A stretch of 64,000 nt of DNA from Liopterus haemorrhoidalis (Eukaryota > Arthropoda > Insecta > Coleoptera > Dytiscidae). The stretch covers positions 23,380,813-23,444,812 of the forward strand of contig OZ020619.1 in assembly GCA_963971575.1 (NCBI GenBank). Reading direction: 5' to 3'. A model generated the notes under the pieces. That model had not been told where the DNA came from. It was given only the letters and a program-made list of their open reading frames with translations, and did not search any database. A program made the translations under genes and the position numbers. Positions 44,398 to 55,761 of this stretch are shown here, one piece after another; the first letter of the stretch is position 1; every line of letters begins with the position of its first letter.

Positions 44398-45707
44398 CAA
44401 GGTGTCTCAAAAGAAATTTTATATTTAGTGGATCGATTAAAAAAAAAGTAAGCCGTATATAGAAAAAATGTTTATTAATTATTAAAATACACTTTTTGGG
44501 GATTTATTTCTTAAAAATAATATCGTCTAAATGTAGACCCTCGCGTTCTCGGCACTCATTTAATCGAACAGTAAAATTACTTATGACGTCTCGGCAGGTG
44601 GACTCAGGGATGACTGCCATTTCGTGACGGATATTTTCTTTCAAATGCGCCAGTGAAGTCGGTTTATTGGCGTAAACTTTAGATTTAAGATAACCCCATA
44701 GGAAAAAGTCCATAGGGGTTAAATCTGGACTGCGTGGAGGCCAATTTATGTCACCTATCCGGGAGATCAATTTGCCTGAGAAGATTTCACGAACACGTGG
44801 CAGAGACATATTGGACGTGTGTGAAGTTGCTCCGTCCTGTTGGAACCATGTTCTTTGGTTATAGCCAGGAAAGTTTTGCAGTTCAGGTACCAAGAAGTTG
44901 TCTAACATCTCCACATAACGCTCTGAATTCACTGTAACTGCACGCCCCCTTTCGTCTTCAAAAAAGTAAGGGCCGATAATTCCTCGCGCCGTCATCGCAG
45001 CCCATACGGTCACTTTAGGCGAATGTAGGGGTTTCTGATGTTTGCGTTTCGGATTCGTTGCACTCCAGTAGCGGCAGTTCTGCTTATTTACGTGGCCATT
45101 AAGATGAAAATGAGCTTCATCCGAAAACAAAATATTGGTAAACGTTGAAAATCGCTCAATCACCTGGTTTACGAAATTAAGCCTCTGACTGGCATCTTGG
45201 GGCTTTAATTCTTGCACCAATTGAATTTTGTAGGGGTGCAGCTTTAGGTCTTTGTGCATAATGCGATGTAATGATGATCTATGCACATTTAAAGCACTTG
45301 CGCGCTTCCGAATTGAAAGGTTCGTGTCGTCACGAACAGACTGATTAACATTCTCCACGTTTTCTAACGTTCTTGATGACCTAGGTCGCCCGGATTTTGA
45401 TTTATCCAGCGTTGTACCAGTCTCTTCAAACTTTTTAACCCAATGTCGAATGAGAGGAATGCTTGGCGCATCATTTAAGTGGCGAAAACCTCGAATACTG
45501 CACAATTTTCTACGCGCTACAGTCGCCGAATCACCGTTTTTGTAAAACTCTCGCACGCATAACGCGCGGTCTGCTCCCGAGAAACGCTCCATAGCGACTA
45601 AATTCCCAAGAGCCAGGCTACCGATTGACATAACCCCCGCGCCCCTCGGATACGTTGCGTTCACGCAGTAAGCTAAATAAATATAAAATTTCTTTTGAGA
45701 CACCTTG
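44398..45707 (-). mobile_element. Intact mariner-like element, 1,310 bp, perfect 30-bp TIRs
   Basis: caaggtgtctcaaaagaaat ... tttatattta at 44398-44427 is matched without mismatch by its inverse at 45678-45707. The TA target duplication is at 44396-44397 and 45708-45709. One uninterrupted transposase frame fills it on the minus strand. Undamaged ends and frame indicate recent transposition. Confidence 0.93.
44504..45592 (-). CDS. mariner-like transposase, DUF4817 N-terminus, DD41D core
   Basis: The protein is predicted to cut and rejoin the element ends at TA sites. It begins MERFSGADRALCVREFYKNG, the usual DUF4817-family start; ATG codons at 45592 and 45631 are possible, and the first was chosen because MERF is the family pattern. 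A helix-turn-helix part follows (KFEETG, KSGRPRSSRT, SIRKRASALNVHRSSLHRIM), then the catalytic region LFSDEAHFHLNG (first Asp), TWFQQDGATSH (second) and SPDLTPMDFFLWG (third). Forty-one residues lie between the last two Asp, the spacing reported for rosa-type mariners. About 362 residues, which is full length, with no stops or frameshifts. The frame also runs open into the right terminal repeat without an ATG there. Confidence 0.9.
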   Translation of the reverse strand: MERFSGADRALCVREFYKNGDSATVARRKLCSIRGFRHLNDAPSIPLIRHWVKKFEETGTTLDKSKSGRPRSSRTLENVENVNQSVRDDTNLSIRKRASALNVHRSSLHRIMHKDLKLHPYKIQLVQELKPQDASQRLNFVNQVIERFSTFTNILFSDEAHFHLNGHVNKQNCRYWSATNPKRKHQKPLHSPKVTVWAAMTARGIIGPYFFEDERGRAVTVNSERYVEMLDNFLVPELQNFPGYNQRTWFQQDGATSHTSNMSLPRVREIFSGKLISRIGDINWPPRSPDLTPMDFFLWGYLKSKVYANKPTSLAHLKENIRHEMAVIPESTCRDVISNFTVRLNECREREGLHLDDIIFKK

Positions 45708-45859
45708 TATAAAATCAATAAATAAATAAGTTACCATGTATATTGTAATAATTGTGTGTTGTGATTTAAAAAAAAAGAATTAAATACAAAAATGTAGTTA
45801 TATAAGTTCACTTTATACTTATTTACTGAATATATATAGTTTTTGTCGATTTTAGGGTT

Positions 45860-46575
45860 TTGCAGGTATGACCAAAAAACCCTAATACTGTCTGTCTGTC
45901 TATCTGTCTGCCTGTCTGTTCGGTAAAAATTGTAGCCAAACGGCTAAACTTAAAGAGTTGAAATTTGGCATGCTTATACAACTCTCTGACCCGCATATAG
46001 GAAAAATACTAAAACAAATATGTGCTCTTCGAAAAAAAAAATTATTTTTTTAAAATTCTGAGTAGAGTATCAAATGAAAGCCTTTAGTAGGTGGATTAAC
46101 GATAAAAAAATTATTTTTGCAATAAAATAAATTATTTTGATGCGATTTTTGCCAAACTTGTGCAAACAAATTTTTGTTCCACACCTGTAGCCCAGATGGT
46201 TTAAACTAAAAATCTGAAAAAATTCTAAGTAATGTACATTGGTGTGAACCGGAATAGTGCAACAGGAATTTTTGATCAGATTAAGTTTTCGGAAAATAAC
46301 GCATTTTTTGTGTTTTTTTGGTTGACGATTTACAAAAGTTATAGTTATGTAACACACTAGACTAGAAGACGTATCATGGTGTAATGGTTAGCATACTAAC
46401 TACCCAGAATTCTAGGTTCGCTCCCGGTCAGAGGAGACAATTTTATTTTTGTTTTTTTTCCATTTTTTTTTATGCTTTAAATTATTTTGTTAAAATTCTA
46501 GTTATATTTTGGCAAATGTTGCATCTTTTTTATAAAAGCGTAAATTTAATAACCAGTTGGAATGTTGGAATTATA
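45860..46575 (-). repeat. R2 dispersed repeat (-) with tRNA-like block
   Basis: This is the inverse counterpart of 31320-32010. It carries a gtctgtctgtct microsatellite near 45890. Confidence 0.7.
46375..46440 (+). repeat. tRNA-like segment within R2
   Basis: tcatggtgtaatggttagca resembles a tRNA D-arm/A box and ctaggttcgctcccggt a T-arm/B box at the right distance. The flanks do not form an acceptor stem, so it is a tRNA-derived promoter segment of a SINE-like repeat and not a tRNA gene. Confidence 0.5.
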
Positions 46576-49500
46576 TTTTCACTAGCTGAAAACCCGTGCT
46601 TCGCTACGGTATATTGATGGTCTCATGGAGCACAGGAGATACGAAGGGTTTCTCCCGAATTTCATATCTCTTTGTCAAGGGACGCTCTATCGAATAAAAA
46701 ATACCAATTTACTTCGTAAGAGATGGAATTTAAACTGTCAAACGCTTTCTAAATAGATACCTATGTACCAAAATGAAGTGTTATAACTCAGGAAATACAA
46801 AGCTTTTTATAATTCACCCCGAATGCATACTCATCAATTTAGGGGTTGATTAGGGCAAATACGTGAATTTCTGTTTTAAACATTTGTATGGGTATAATTT
46901 GTAAGAAAAAACCAAGTCGATATCTCATTGAGCCTAAGTGTTATTGAGGCATCCCTAAATCAAATTTCACCTCATTTCACCACTTAAAAATGGAATTAAG
47001 AAAAATCTCTTCTTATTGGTCTCTTACGTCATGGAGGGAATGTAAGCCTCGAATTTCATGTCTTAATGTCCATTGAATTTTCTATCGAATAAAAAATACT
47101 AATTTACCCCTTTAGGGATGAAACTTAAAAACAACTGTGAAAACACTTGTTTTTGAAAAGATTTTGAAAAAGGTGTTTTAAAAAAGGCACGTATATGCGA
47201 AAGATGAATGTTATATCTCAACAAACAGGAAAAACTACGGGTACTATAATTCATCCCATTTGGAGTGGATTGGGACGAAATCATAATTTTTTTTAAAATT
47301 ATTGTATGTTATTGAATGTATGTTTTTAAATTTTTTAGCCCCTTAGAAGTCGACTTTCGAAGAATCTCTTCTTAGGGGTACTTACGTCATGGAAGGAATC
47401 AACTTTGTGAATTTCATATATCTATGTCAAAGGAACGTTCTATCGAATAAAAATATCCATTAACCCCATTAAGGGTGCATTTTAAAAAAATGTCAAAACC
47501 ATTTCGGGACATTTTAAAAAGACAAAGTCTATTTGCCAAAAAGGAATGTTATAACTCAACAAATACATAAAATACGACGGGATATATAATTCACCCCGAA
47601 TATAGATTCACCCCTTTACGGATTGATTAGGATAAAATCTTGAAATAAGTTTTTCGATATTTGCATGGGTAATCTTTAAGCAAAAACTAAGTCGATATCT
47701 TATTGGTCCTAAGAGATATTAAGGAATCCTTGAAACCACACCTCCTGTTTTCACCTTTTAGGGGTGAAATTTAAATAAACTGTCAAAACTATTTTAAAAT
47801 ATTTTAAAAAGACACCTATGTGCCAAAATGGAATGTTGCAACTAAACAAACACAGGAAATACGACGCGATGTATATTTCAGCCGAACTGTAGAATTACCC
47901 CTTTAAGGGCTGATTAGGATAAAATCCTGACATAGGTTTTTCGGCATTTGCATGGGTAGTCTCTGTAAGCAAAAACCAAGTCGATATCTTATTGATCCTA
48001 GGAGATATTAAGGAATCCTTGAAATCACAATTCACTCCATATCATCCTTATTTAAAAAAACTGTCAAAACCATTTCGAGATATCTTATAAACGACAAACA
48101 CAGGAAATACGACGGAATGTATAATTCACCCCAATTGTAGGTTCACCCCTTTAGGGTTTGATTAAGATAAAATTCTGAAATAAGTTTTGCGGAATTTGCA
48201 TGGATAGTCTTTGTAAGCAAAAAGCAAGTCGATATCTTGGTCCTAAAAGGTATTAAGGAATTCTTGAAATCACAATTCACCCCTTTTCAACCTTTAAGGG
48301 TGCATTTTAAAAAACTGTCAAAACCATTTCGAGATCTTTTAAAAAGACACCTATGTGCCAAAAAAATATGTTGCAACTAAACGAACACAGGAAATACGAC
48401 GGGATTTTCACCCCGATTATACATCCACCCCTTTAGGGGTTGATTAAGACAAAAACCTGAAATATGTTTTTTGGTATTTGTATGGGTAATCTTTGTAAGC
48501 AAAAAGCAAGTCAATATCTTATTGGTTCTAAGAGATATTAAGAAATCCTTGAAATCACAATTCACCCCTTTTCACCTTATAGGGGTGAAATTTTAAAGAA
48601 CTGTCAAAACCATTTCGAGATATTTTAAAAAGACACCTATGAACCATAAAGTAATGTTGCAACTAAACGAACACAGGAAATACGACGGGATGTATAATTC
48701 ACCCCTATTGTAGATCCACCCCTTTAGGGGTTGATTAGGACAAAATCCTGAAATAAGTTTTTCGGTATTTGTATGGGTAATCTTTATAAGCAAAAAGCGC
48801 GTCAATATCTTATTGGCCCTAAGAGATTTAAGGAATCCTTGAAATCACAATTCACCCCTTTTCACTCTTTAGGGGTGAAATTTTAAAAAACTATCAAAAC
48901 ATTTTCGAGATATTTTCAAAAGATACCTATGTGCCAAAAAGTAATGTTGCAACTAAACGAACACAGGAAATACGACGGGATGTATAATTCATCCCGATTG
49001 TTGATCCACCACCCCTTAAGGGGTTGATTAGGACAAAATCCAAAAATTGATTTTTCGGTACTTGCATGGGTAGTTTTTGTAAGCAAAAACCAAGTCGATA
49101 TCTTATTGGTGTTAAAAAATATTAAACAATCCTTGCAATCACGAGGACATCCTAAGCAAAAAGTGTAAGCAAAAAGCAAGTCGATATCTTATTGGTCCTA
49201 AGAGATATTAAGGAATCCTTGAAATCACAATTCACCCTTTTTCACCCTTTAGGGGTGAAATTTAAAAAAAACTGTCAATACTATTTCGAGATATTTTAAA
49301 AATACATCTATGTGCCAAAAATTAATGTTGCAACTAAACGAACAGAGGAAATACGACGGGATGTATAATTCACCTTGATTGTAGATCCATCCCTTTAGGG
49401 GTTGATTAGGACCAAATCCTGAAATAAGTTTTTCGGTATTTGTATGGGTAATCTTCGTAAGCAAAAAGCAAGTCGATATCTTATTGGTCCTAAGAGATAT

Positions 49501-50399
49501 TAAGGAATCCTTGAAATCACAATTCATCCCTTTTCACCCTTTAGGGGGTAATTTTAAAAAAATGTCAAAACTATTTCGAGATATTTTAAAAAGATACCTA
49601 TGTGCCAAAAAGTAATGTTGCAACTAAACGAACACAGGAAATACGGCGGGATATATAATTCACCCCGATTGTAGATCCACCCCTTAAGGGCTTGATTAGG
49701 ACAAAATCCAAAAATTGGTTTTTCGGCATTTGCAAGGGTAGTTTTTGTAAGCAAAAACCAAGTCGATATCTTACTGGTGTTAAAAAATATTAAACAATCC
49801 TTGAAATCACATTTCACCCTTTTTCACCCTTTAGGGGTTTAGGGGTTAAATGACGCCTGTGTGCCAAAAAGAAACCTTATATCTCAATAAACACAGGGAA
49901 TACGATGGGCTGTATAATTTACCCCGATTGTAGATCCATCCTTTAGGGGTTGATTAGGACAAAATCCTGAAATATATTTTTCGGTATTTGTATAGATAAT
50001 CTTTGTCAGCAAAAAGCAAGGCAATATCTTATTGGCCCTAAGAGATTTAAGGAATCCTTGAAATCACAATTCACCCCTTTTCACCATTTATGGGTGAAAT
50101 TTTAAAAAACTATCAAAACCTTTTTGAGATATTTTAAAAAGACACCTATGTGCTAAAAAGTAATGTTGCAACTAAACGTACACAAAAATACGACGGATTG
50201 TATAACTCACCCCGATTGTAGATCCACCCCTTTAGGGGTTGATTAGGAAAAATTCCTTAAATAAGGTTTTCGGTAATTGTATGGATAATCTTTGCAAGCA
50301 AACAGTAAGTCGATATCTTATTGATCCTAAAAGATATTAAGGAATCCTTGAAATCACAATTCACCCCTTTTCACCCTTTAGGGGTGAAATTTTAAAAAA

Positions 50400-50404
50400 C
50401 TATC
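50400..50404. other. 5-bp target duplication of BEL/Pao element (left)
   Basis: ctatc precedes the left LTR and is repeated at 56265-56269 after the right LTR. Confidence 0.9.
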
Positions 50405-50641
50405 TGTAGCGTGTACGCAAATCTTTTATTTTTATTTCACATTTATTTATTTTAATACATACAAATATTAATAATTAAATATGTGATCATTTAGTGGACT
50501 GTATATAATAGGATTTTTTGATGTTGACAGTTGTGAATTTAGTGTCAGACTGTTTTTTATATTTTTGTTTTCATAGCAACCCACTTTTTGAACACAGCTG
50601 TTTTTTTACAAAAATGAACAGTGGCACTCAAACACTGGACA
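50405..50641 (-). repeat. 3' LTR (left in window), 237 bp
   Basis: In element orientation it begins tgtccagtgtttgagtgcca and ends gcgtacacgctaca, the TG...CA form. By eye it matches 56028-56264 base for base. A purine-rich aaggcgggcggca immediately upstream on the minus strand (about 50642-50655) is the likely polypurine tract. Confidence 0.93.
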
Positions 50642-50667
50642 TGCCGCCCGCCTTGAAAGTACTACTT

Positions 50668-53600
50668 TCAACAGTCGTTACTATTGTCTATGGGTAGTGG
50701 ACACAACTTTCTCACTGCACGCTTGAAACTGCTTGTTGGTGTTTTAACTGTAACGACTCGTACAACGCCGTCTGTACCTGGGTGAAGAGAAATAATACGA
50801 CCTACCAACCATCGCATGGGAGGAAGGTTATCTTCTATTAGTAGAACCAGCTTTCCAATCTGCAGGTTCTCTTGCTGCGTTTGCCATTTGCTTCGGACAT
50901 TGAGTTCATTGAGGTACTCCTTGTACCAGCGAGCCCAAATTTGTTGCTTGTACAACTGTATTTGTTGCCAATTGGATAATCTATTAATCTGGGTTACACG
51001 AATGTCAGGATCTGCTAAGTTTGTAAGTGAGTCACCAAGGAGAAAATGGTTAGGAGTTAATACTGACAGATCATTAGGATCTGATGACATGGGAGTTAGA
51101 GGACGTGAATTTAATACTGATTCAATTTCAATAATGACAGAATTTAATTCTTCAAATATTAGTATGGTTTTGCCAACTACTCTGCGTAGATGGTGCTTAA
51201 ATGACTTGACAGCAGCCTCCCATAGTCCTCCAAAATGTGGTGATCTGGGCGGAATGAAATGCCATATGATATTTTCTTCTGCCATGAATTGCATTACTTT
51301 AGTTTTATGCAATTGAGAATTAAACAATGTTGTTAATTCTGCCAGTTCTTGTGATGCTCCTGTGAAATTGGTTGCGTTATCTGAATATATGTGTCGAGAT
51401 ACTCCTCGTCTAGCAAAAAAGCGACGTAATGCACATATGAAAGCTTCGGTAGTCAAATCGCTTACCAATTCCAGATGGATCGCCTTGACAGTGAGGCATA
51501 TGAAAACTGCTACATATACCTTATATTGTGTTTTGTTTCTCTTGCGCCTATCTTTGATGTAGAAAGGACCGCAATAGTCGATACCTGTATGAGTGAATGG
51601 GCGGGAAACTGTCGTTCGCGCCGAAGGTAAATCACTCATCATATACTCAGTAATTGTGGGCTTTACCTTAAAACATGTTATGCACTCATGAATGATTTTT
51701 CGAGTCATATTTCTACCATTTAATGGCCAATACCTTACTCTGACTGCATATAATGTTGTTTGGACGCCAGCATGAAAGGATTTAACATGTTCATGTCTTA
51801 TTATCATTTTAGTTAACTGATGTCCATTGAGTAGCAAGATTGGATATTTTTGAGACTCTGATAAATTTGAATGTCTGAGGCGACCTCCTACTCGTAATAT
51901 TTTGTTTTTGTCTAAAAATGGATTGAGCCTCAACAATTTACTATTGTTGCCGAGACTTCTATTTTTCTCTAGTTGTTTAATGTCATGTTCAAATTCATGA
52001 CCTTGAACTACCTTTATTAATGTTGTAGTTGCCTCGTCTAGTTCTCCTGTTGAAATTGGGCCAGTTTTTAGAATCTTCCTTCGTATTTTGTTGATGAAAC
52101 GGAGGCAATATGCTGTGATTCTGCGCAATTTGTTAAAATCTGAATATTTCGTAAGTAGACTGAATTCTTTGTTAGTCGTGAGTAGAACAGTGGTTGTTGA
52201 TTTTACTTCTGGAATTTCATTAAAGAATATTTCCTTGCAAGGCCATGTATCTTCATCATGTGTTATCCAAGAAGGACCAGTCCACCACAAATTGCAGTGC
52301 TGAATCTGTGAGGGAAGTAATCCTCGAGAGATGATATCTGCTGGATTTTCAGGAGAACTTATGTGTCTCCAGTTGCGTGGATCCGTCATAGATTGTACTT
52401 CAGCTACTCGGTTAGCCACAAAAGTTTTTAATGTGTGTGCCGGTGTGTTTATCCAACAAAGCGCAATTGTTGAATCTGTCCAGAAATACGTTCTATCAAA
52501 GTTGATTCCCAATGATTGTTGGGTAGTTTTGTACAAATTAGCCAGCAAAACAGAAGAACAAAGTTCCAGCCTTGGTAATGTGATATTTTTTAGTGGAGCA
52601 ATACGCGACTTTGAACATACTAGTGACATCTGAGTGCTGATACTATTTGTTGATCGTACATAGATACATGCACCGTATGCCCTTTCAGACGCATCGCAAA
52701 ATCCATGTAATTGTATGTTAGTAGCATTGCTAATAACTATGTTCCGATCTATTGCCAATTGATTTACTGCTGATAATTGTTGTTTGTATTCGCTCCAAGC
52801 GGTAAAGACGTGAATTGGTACTGATTCGTCCCAAGTTATCTTTAACTTCCAAAGTTCTTGCATAATAATTTTTGCTTTAACAATTATAGGTCCTAAGAGA
52901 CCTAGTGGATCAAATAATCTTGCAATTTGTGCTAAAATTGTCCGTTTTGTTGTATTCTTTTCATTTGTGGGATTAAATTCATAAACTATTGTGTCTTGAC
53001 AAGAGTTCCAATGAAGACCTAATGTTTTGATTGTTTGTGTTGTGTCTAATTGAAACGGATGAATATCAGATTCATTGATTGTGTTTTGCAAGATGTTGGA
53101 ATTATTTGATGCCCATTTTCTCAAATGAAAACCACCTTTATGTAAGAGATCTGTGAGCTCATTTTTTATTTGAATTGCTTCGTTGATAGTATTTGCCCCT
53201 GTTAATAAGTCATCAACATAAAAATCTCTTTTTAATATTGATGAAGCTAATTGATAATTTTGTAATTCATCATCTGCGAGTTGTTGCAAACAGCGTGTGG
53301 CAAGAAATGGTGCCGATGCTGTACCATACGTGACTGTAGTTAATTGATATGATTTTAATGCTTCATTTTGATTGGGTCTCCACAATATCTTCTGGAAATG
53401 TAAATCATCCTTATGTATTTGCACTTGCCGGTACATTTTTTCTACATCAGCTGTCAAAACAAAAGTATGCAACCGGAATCTGGTCAGGATGGAAAACAAG
53501 TCTTCTTGGGTAGTTGCACCGACCATCAATGTATCATTCAGTGAAATTCCAGTAGTAGTTGATGCGGACCCGTCAAAAACGACTCTGATTTTTGTTGTAA

Positions 53601-54399
53601 GGCTTTCTTCTTTCATCACGGCGTGATGAGGTAAATAGTAATCCAATTCTGCTACTTCACATGGCGCTTCTTTCATGTGACCTAAATGAAGATATTCGTC
53701 TAGAAATTCACAATATTGTGTCTTGAGGGAAGGGTTTCTAGCAAATCTTCTTTCCAGTGCGTTGAACCGTTTCAGTGCGGTTGCGTATGAATTGCCTAAT
53801 TCTGTTTTGTTATTTCTAAAGGGTAGTTTGGCAATGTATCTGCCAGTACTATCTCTGGTTATGTTTTGCTTGAAGTGCTCTTCACAGTCTGCCTCTTCCC
53901 TTGATAATATTTTTGTGGTACTGCATTCCTCTATTTCCCAAAATTTTTTCATTTGGGCGCTGAGGGGATCAATTAATAGGTGACAAGATGTCCCGTTTGT
54001 TTGTTTTAACCTTTGTGTGGTATAAACCTTTCCTGATATCAACCAACCAAATTGTGATTTTTGGAAAGTTAATCCTTGTGATGTGCGAATTTGTCCGACA
54101 CATAATATACTGTAGAATATTTCAGCACCAATTAACATATCAATTTCAGATGTTTGATGGAACTTAGGATCAGCTAGCTTAATGTTGTCGGGTATTGTTA
54201 CATCTGATATTCTGATTTGATGTGATGGCAAATCTTCTGTAATTTTTGGTAATACAAGCAGTCGGAGTTTTGTTTTGTAACTGTTGTATCTGGATTTCAC
54301 TGTTGCATTTGTTGAACATTTTATATACGTGCATAATTTGTTCAATCCTGATACTGGTATGTTTATTGTTGTTTGCGGAAGGTGTAGACGTTTGCTCAT
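50668..54399 (-). CDS. BEL/Pao pol polyprotein (protease part, RT, RNase H, integrase)
   Basis: From the first Met the remainder of the aspartic protease occupies roughly residues 1-130; its catalytic DSG lies about a dozen codons upstream of that Met. The reverse transcriptase region has TYGTASAPFLATRC and the catalytic FYVDDLLTG near residue 393. RNase H-type DASERAYGACIYV follows near 590. The integrase has its zinc-binding region (HEHVKSFHAG, CITCFKVKP), catalytic Asp in GIDYCGPFYI (~940), DNATNFTGA (~1006) and Glu in GLWEAAVKSF (~1058). The DUF5641-like end has NWQQIQLYKQQIWARWYKEY. It runs 1,243 residues without stops. It lacks an ATG before the protease motif, so it is presumably made as a continuation of gag. 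Confidence 0.92.
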   Translation of the reverse strand: MSKRLHLPQTTINIPVSGLNKLCTYIKCSTNATVKSRYNSYKTKLRLLVLPKITEDLPSHQIRISDVTIPDNIKLADPKFHQTSEIDMLIGAEIFYSILCVGQIRTSQGLTFQKSQFGWLISGKVYTTQRLKQTNGTSCHLLIDPLSAQMKKFWEIEECSTTKILSREEADCEEHFKQNITRDSTGRYIAKLPFRNNKTELGNSYATALKRFNALERRFARNPSLKTQYCEFLDEYLHLGHMKEAPCEVAELDYYLPHHAVMKEESLTTKIRVVFDGSASTTTGISLNDTLMVGATTQEDLFSILTRFRLHTFVLTADVEKMYRQVQIHKDDLHFQKILWRPNQNEALKSYQLTTVTYGTASAPFLATRCLQQLADDELQNYQLASSILKRDFYVDDLLTGANTINEAIQIKNELTDLLHKGGFHLRKWASNNSNILQNTINESDIHPFQLDTTQTIKTLGLHWNSCQDTIVYEFNPTNEKNTTKRTILAQIARLFDPLGLLGPIIVKAKIIMQELWKLKITWDESVPIHVFTAWSEYKQQLSAVNQLAIDRNIVISNATNIQLHGFCDASERAYGACIYVRSTNSISTQMSLVCSKSRIAPLKNITLPRLELCSSVLLANLYKTTQQSLGINFDRTYFWTDSTIALCWINTPAHTLKTFVANRVAEVQSMTDPRNWRHISSPENPADIISRGLLPSQIQHCNLWWTGPSWITHDEDTWPCKEIFFNEIPEVKSTTTVLLTTNKEFSLLTKYSDFNKLRRITAYCLRFINKIRRKILKTGPISTGELDEATTTLIKVVQGHEFEHDIKQLEKNRSLGNNSKLLRLNPFLDKNKILRVGGRLRHSNLSESQKYPILLLNGHQLTKMIIRHEHVKSFHAGVQTTLYAVRVRYWPLNGRNMTRKIIHECITCFKVKPTITEYMMSDLPSARTTVSRPFTHTGIDYCGPFYIKDRRKRNKTQYKVYVAVFICLTVKAIHLELVSDLTTEAFICALRRFFARRGVSRHIYSDNATNFTGASQELAELTTLFNSQLHKTKVMQFMAEENIIWHFIPPRSPHFGGLWEAAVKSFKHHLRRVVGKTILIFEELNSVIIEIESVLNSRPLTPMSSDPNDLSVLTPNHFLLGDSLTNLADPDIRVTQINRLSNWQQIQLYKQQIWARWYKEYLNELNVRSKWQTQQENLQIGKLVLLIEDNLPPMRWLVGRIISLHPGTDGVVRVVTVKTPTSSFKRAVRKLCPLPIDNSNDC

Positions 54400-54462
54400 T
54401 TTTTCAGATATGAAATTAGATTGCGAGCCTGAATCCAGTAGAACTCGACATGGATGTGGCTA
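54400..54462 (-). other. In-frame amber codon and protease active site between gag and pol
   Basis: TAG at 54460-54462 is followed in the same frame by CCA and codons that include LLDSGSQSNF, the retroviral-type aspartic protease active site. Either TAG is a point mutation of a sense codon, or pol is expressed by readthrough. The sequence cannot decide between these. Confidence 0.8.
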
Positions 54463-55761
54463 GCCCTTGTAATCTAAAACATTTATTAGTGCTGTTGACA
54501 ACAAAACTTGTGATAGTTTGGTTTGTGCGCTGCAGTTTGTTGATGTGGGGATTTCTGTACCATCATTGGGATGCAATAATGTATTATGCTTTTTTGAGCA
54601 TTTTCTACAAGAAGTGCCCATGCACTGCAGTGCTGTGTGTTTTCCTCTTAAGCAATTGTAGCAAAGTCCAGACTCTTTTACAGCTTTTGTTTTTTCATCA
54701 AGTGATAAATTCAAGAACTTATCACAGCTGTATATACCGTGTGCACCGTTACATACTGGACAAGTGTATGAGACCTTTGCATTAGAGTTTGCATAAGACG
54801 ATTGTTGATTAGCTGATCTTGAGGTTCCTGGCTTTTTCATGGGTGATGGTGTGTGTTGTTTGTGAACACTTATTGGTGTAATGCACTCAAAAGCGGAGCA
54901 CCGATTTTCAAGAAATTCAAAAAAATCAACCAAAGTGGCCAACTTTTTGCTCACTCGCTTCAATTCCCACTCTTCGCGGGTACGACTGTCTAGTTTTCGA
55001 CTCAAAACATACATTATTATAATATCCCAATGTTCGATGGGCAGATCCAAAGATTTTAGGGACTGTAAATGTTGTTTTGTGTTTGTAACTAGATTGCGTA
55101 AACTATTGTTGTCTTTTAAATTCAAGATCGGTTGTTCAAATATTTCGTTCATGTGGTGATTTGCAATTAAAACCTTGTTATCATACCTTTCTTGGAGAAG
55201 TTGAAGAGCCACTGGATAATTTTCATTAGATGCCGTTAAAGCACTAATGATTTTTAACGCTTCGCCTTTTAAATATGTTTTTAAGTAGTATAATTTTTCT
55301 ACTTGTGCTAGTTTTTTATTTTTATCAATAACTGACGTAAACAATTGATAGAAATTAACCCATTCATGATAGTTACCTGTAAACACTGGTATGTTCATCC
55401 GCGGTACCTTGACTGTATTTTCATCTTCAAGCTCATTAGGTGTTAATGAGACGGCTGTGTCATGCGCTGACTTCCCGGGCTGTTGTTCATTGTCGTGCAA
55501 AGTTAGAATTTTCTTGAATGCGCCCTTTATATTAAAATAGAGATCTTCTACAACATCTCTGTCAGCTGACTGTGTAGCATCCAGAAATTCTAATTCTGAT
55601 TGCACCATGTCATAATTGGTCCATGTATCATCAATTTTGTCATTTCTGACAACAATTTGAGTAATGTCGTCAGTTTTTTGATACGAATTGGCAAAATTAA
55701 ACATTTTTGTGAGACTTGCTTTTATTGTTTTTCGCTTTTGAATTAATTTTTGATCCGCCAT
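54460..55761 (-). CDS. BEL/Pao gag
   Basis: This is the structural polyprotein that packages the element RNA. The chosen start is MADQKLIQKRKTIKA at 55761; codons upstream have no ATG. The middle has the DUF1759-type pattern (VPRMNIPVFTGNYHEW, FYQLFTSVIDKNKKL, KLYYLKTYLKGEAL), followed by a basic Ser-rich linker. The C-terminus carries cysteine knuckles (CPVCNGAHGIYSC, CYNCLRGKH, CRKCSKKHNTLLH). It ends at a TAG at 54460-54462. The same reading frame continues beyond this codon for 20 codons to the first Met of pol, so only one codon separates the two products. Confidence 0.92.
   Translation of the reverse strand: MADQKLIQKRKTIKASLTKMFNFANSYQKTDDITQIVVRNDKIDDTWTNYDMVQSELEFLDATQSADRDVVEDLYFNIKGAFKKILTLHDNEQQPGKSAHDTAVSLTPNELEDENTVKVPRMNIPVFTGNYHEWVNFYQLFTSVIDKNKKLAQVEKLYYLKTYLKGEALKIISALTASNENYPVALQLLQERYDNKVLIANHHMNEIFEQPILNLKDNNSLRNLVTNTKQHLQSLKSLDLPIEHWDIIIMYVLSRKLDSRTREEWELKRVSKKLATLVDFFEFLENRCSAFECITPISVHKQHTPSPMKKPGTSRSANQQSSYANSNAKVSYTCPVCNGAHGIYSCDKFLNLSLDEKTKAVKESGLCYNCLRGKHTALQCMGTSCRKCSKKHNTLLHPNDGTEIPTSTNCSAQTKLSQVLLSTALINVLDYKG

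Noticed and set aside
48377..49817. Family of ~60-92-codon minus-strand proteins with similar sequence
   Set aside because: They are successive R1 monomers read in one frame; similarity is at the DNA level and stops break longer reading.
50816..53983. Plus-strand open frames across the BEL/Pao pol region
   Set aside because: They are antisense shadows of pol with no recognisable motifs.
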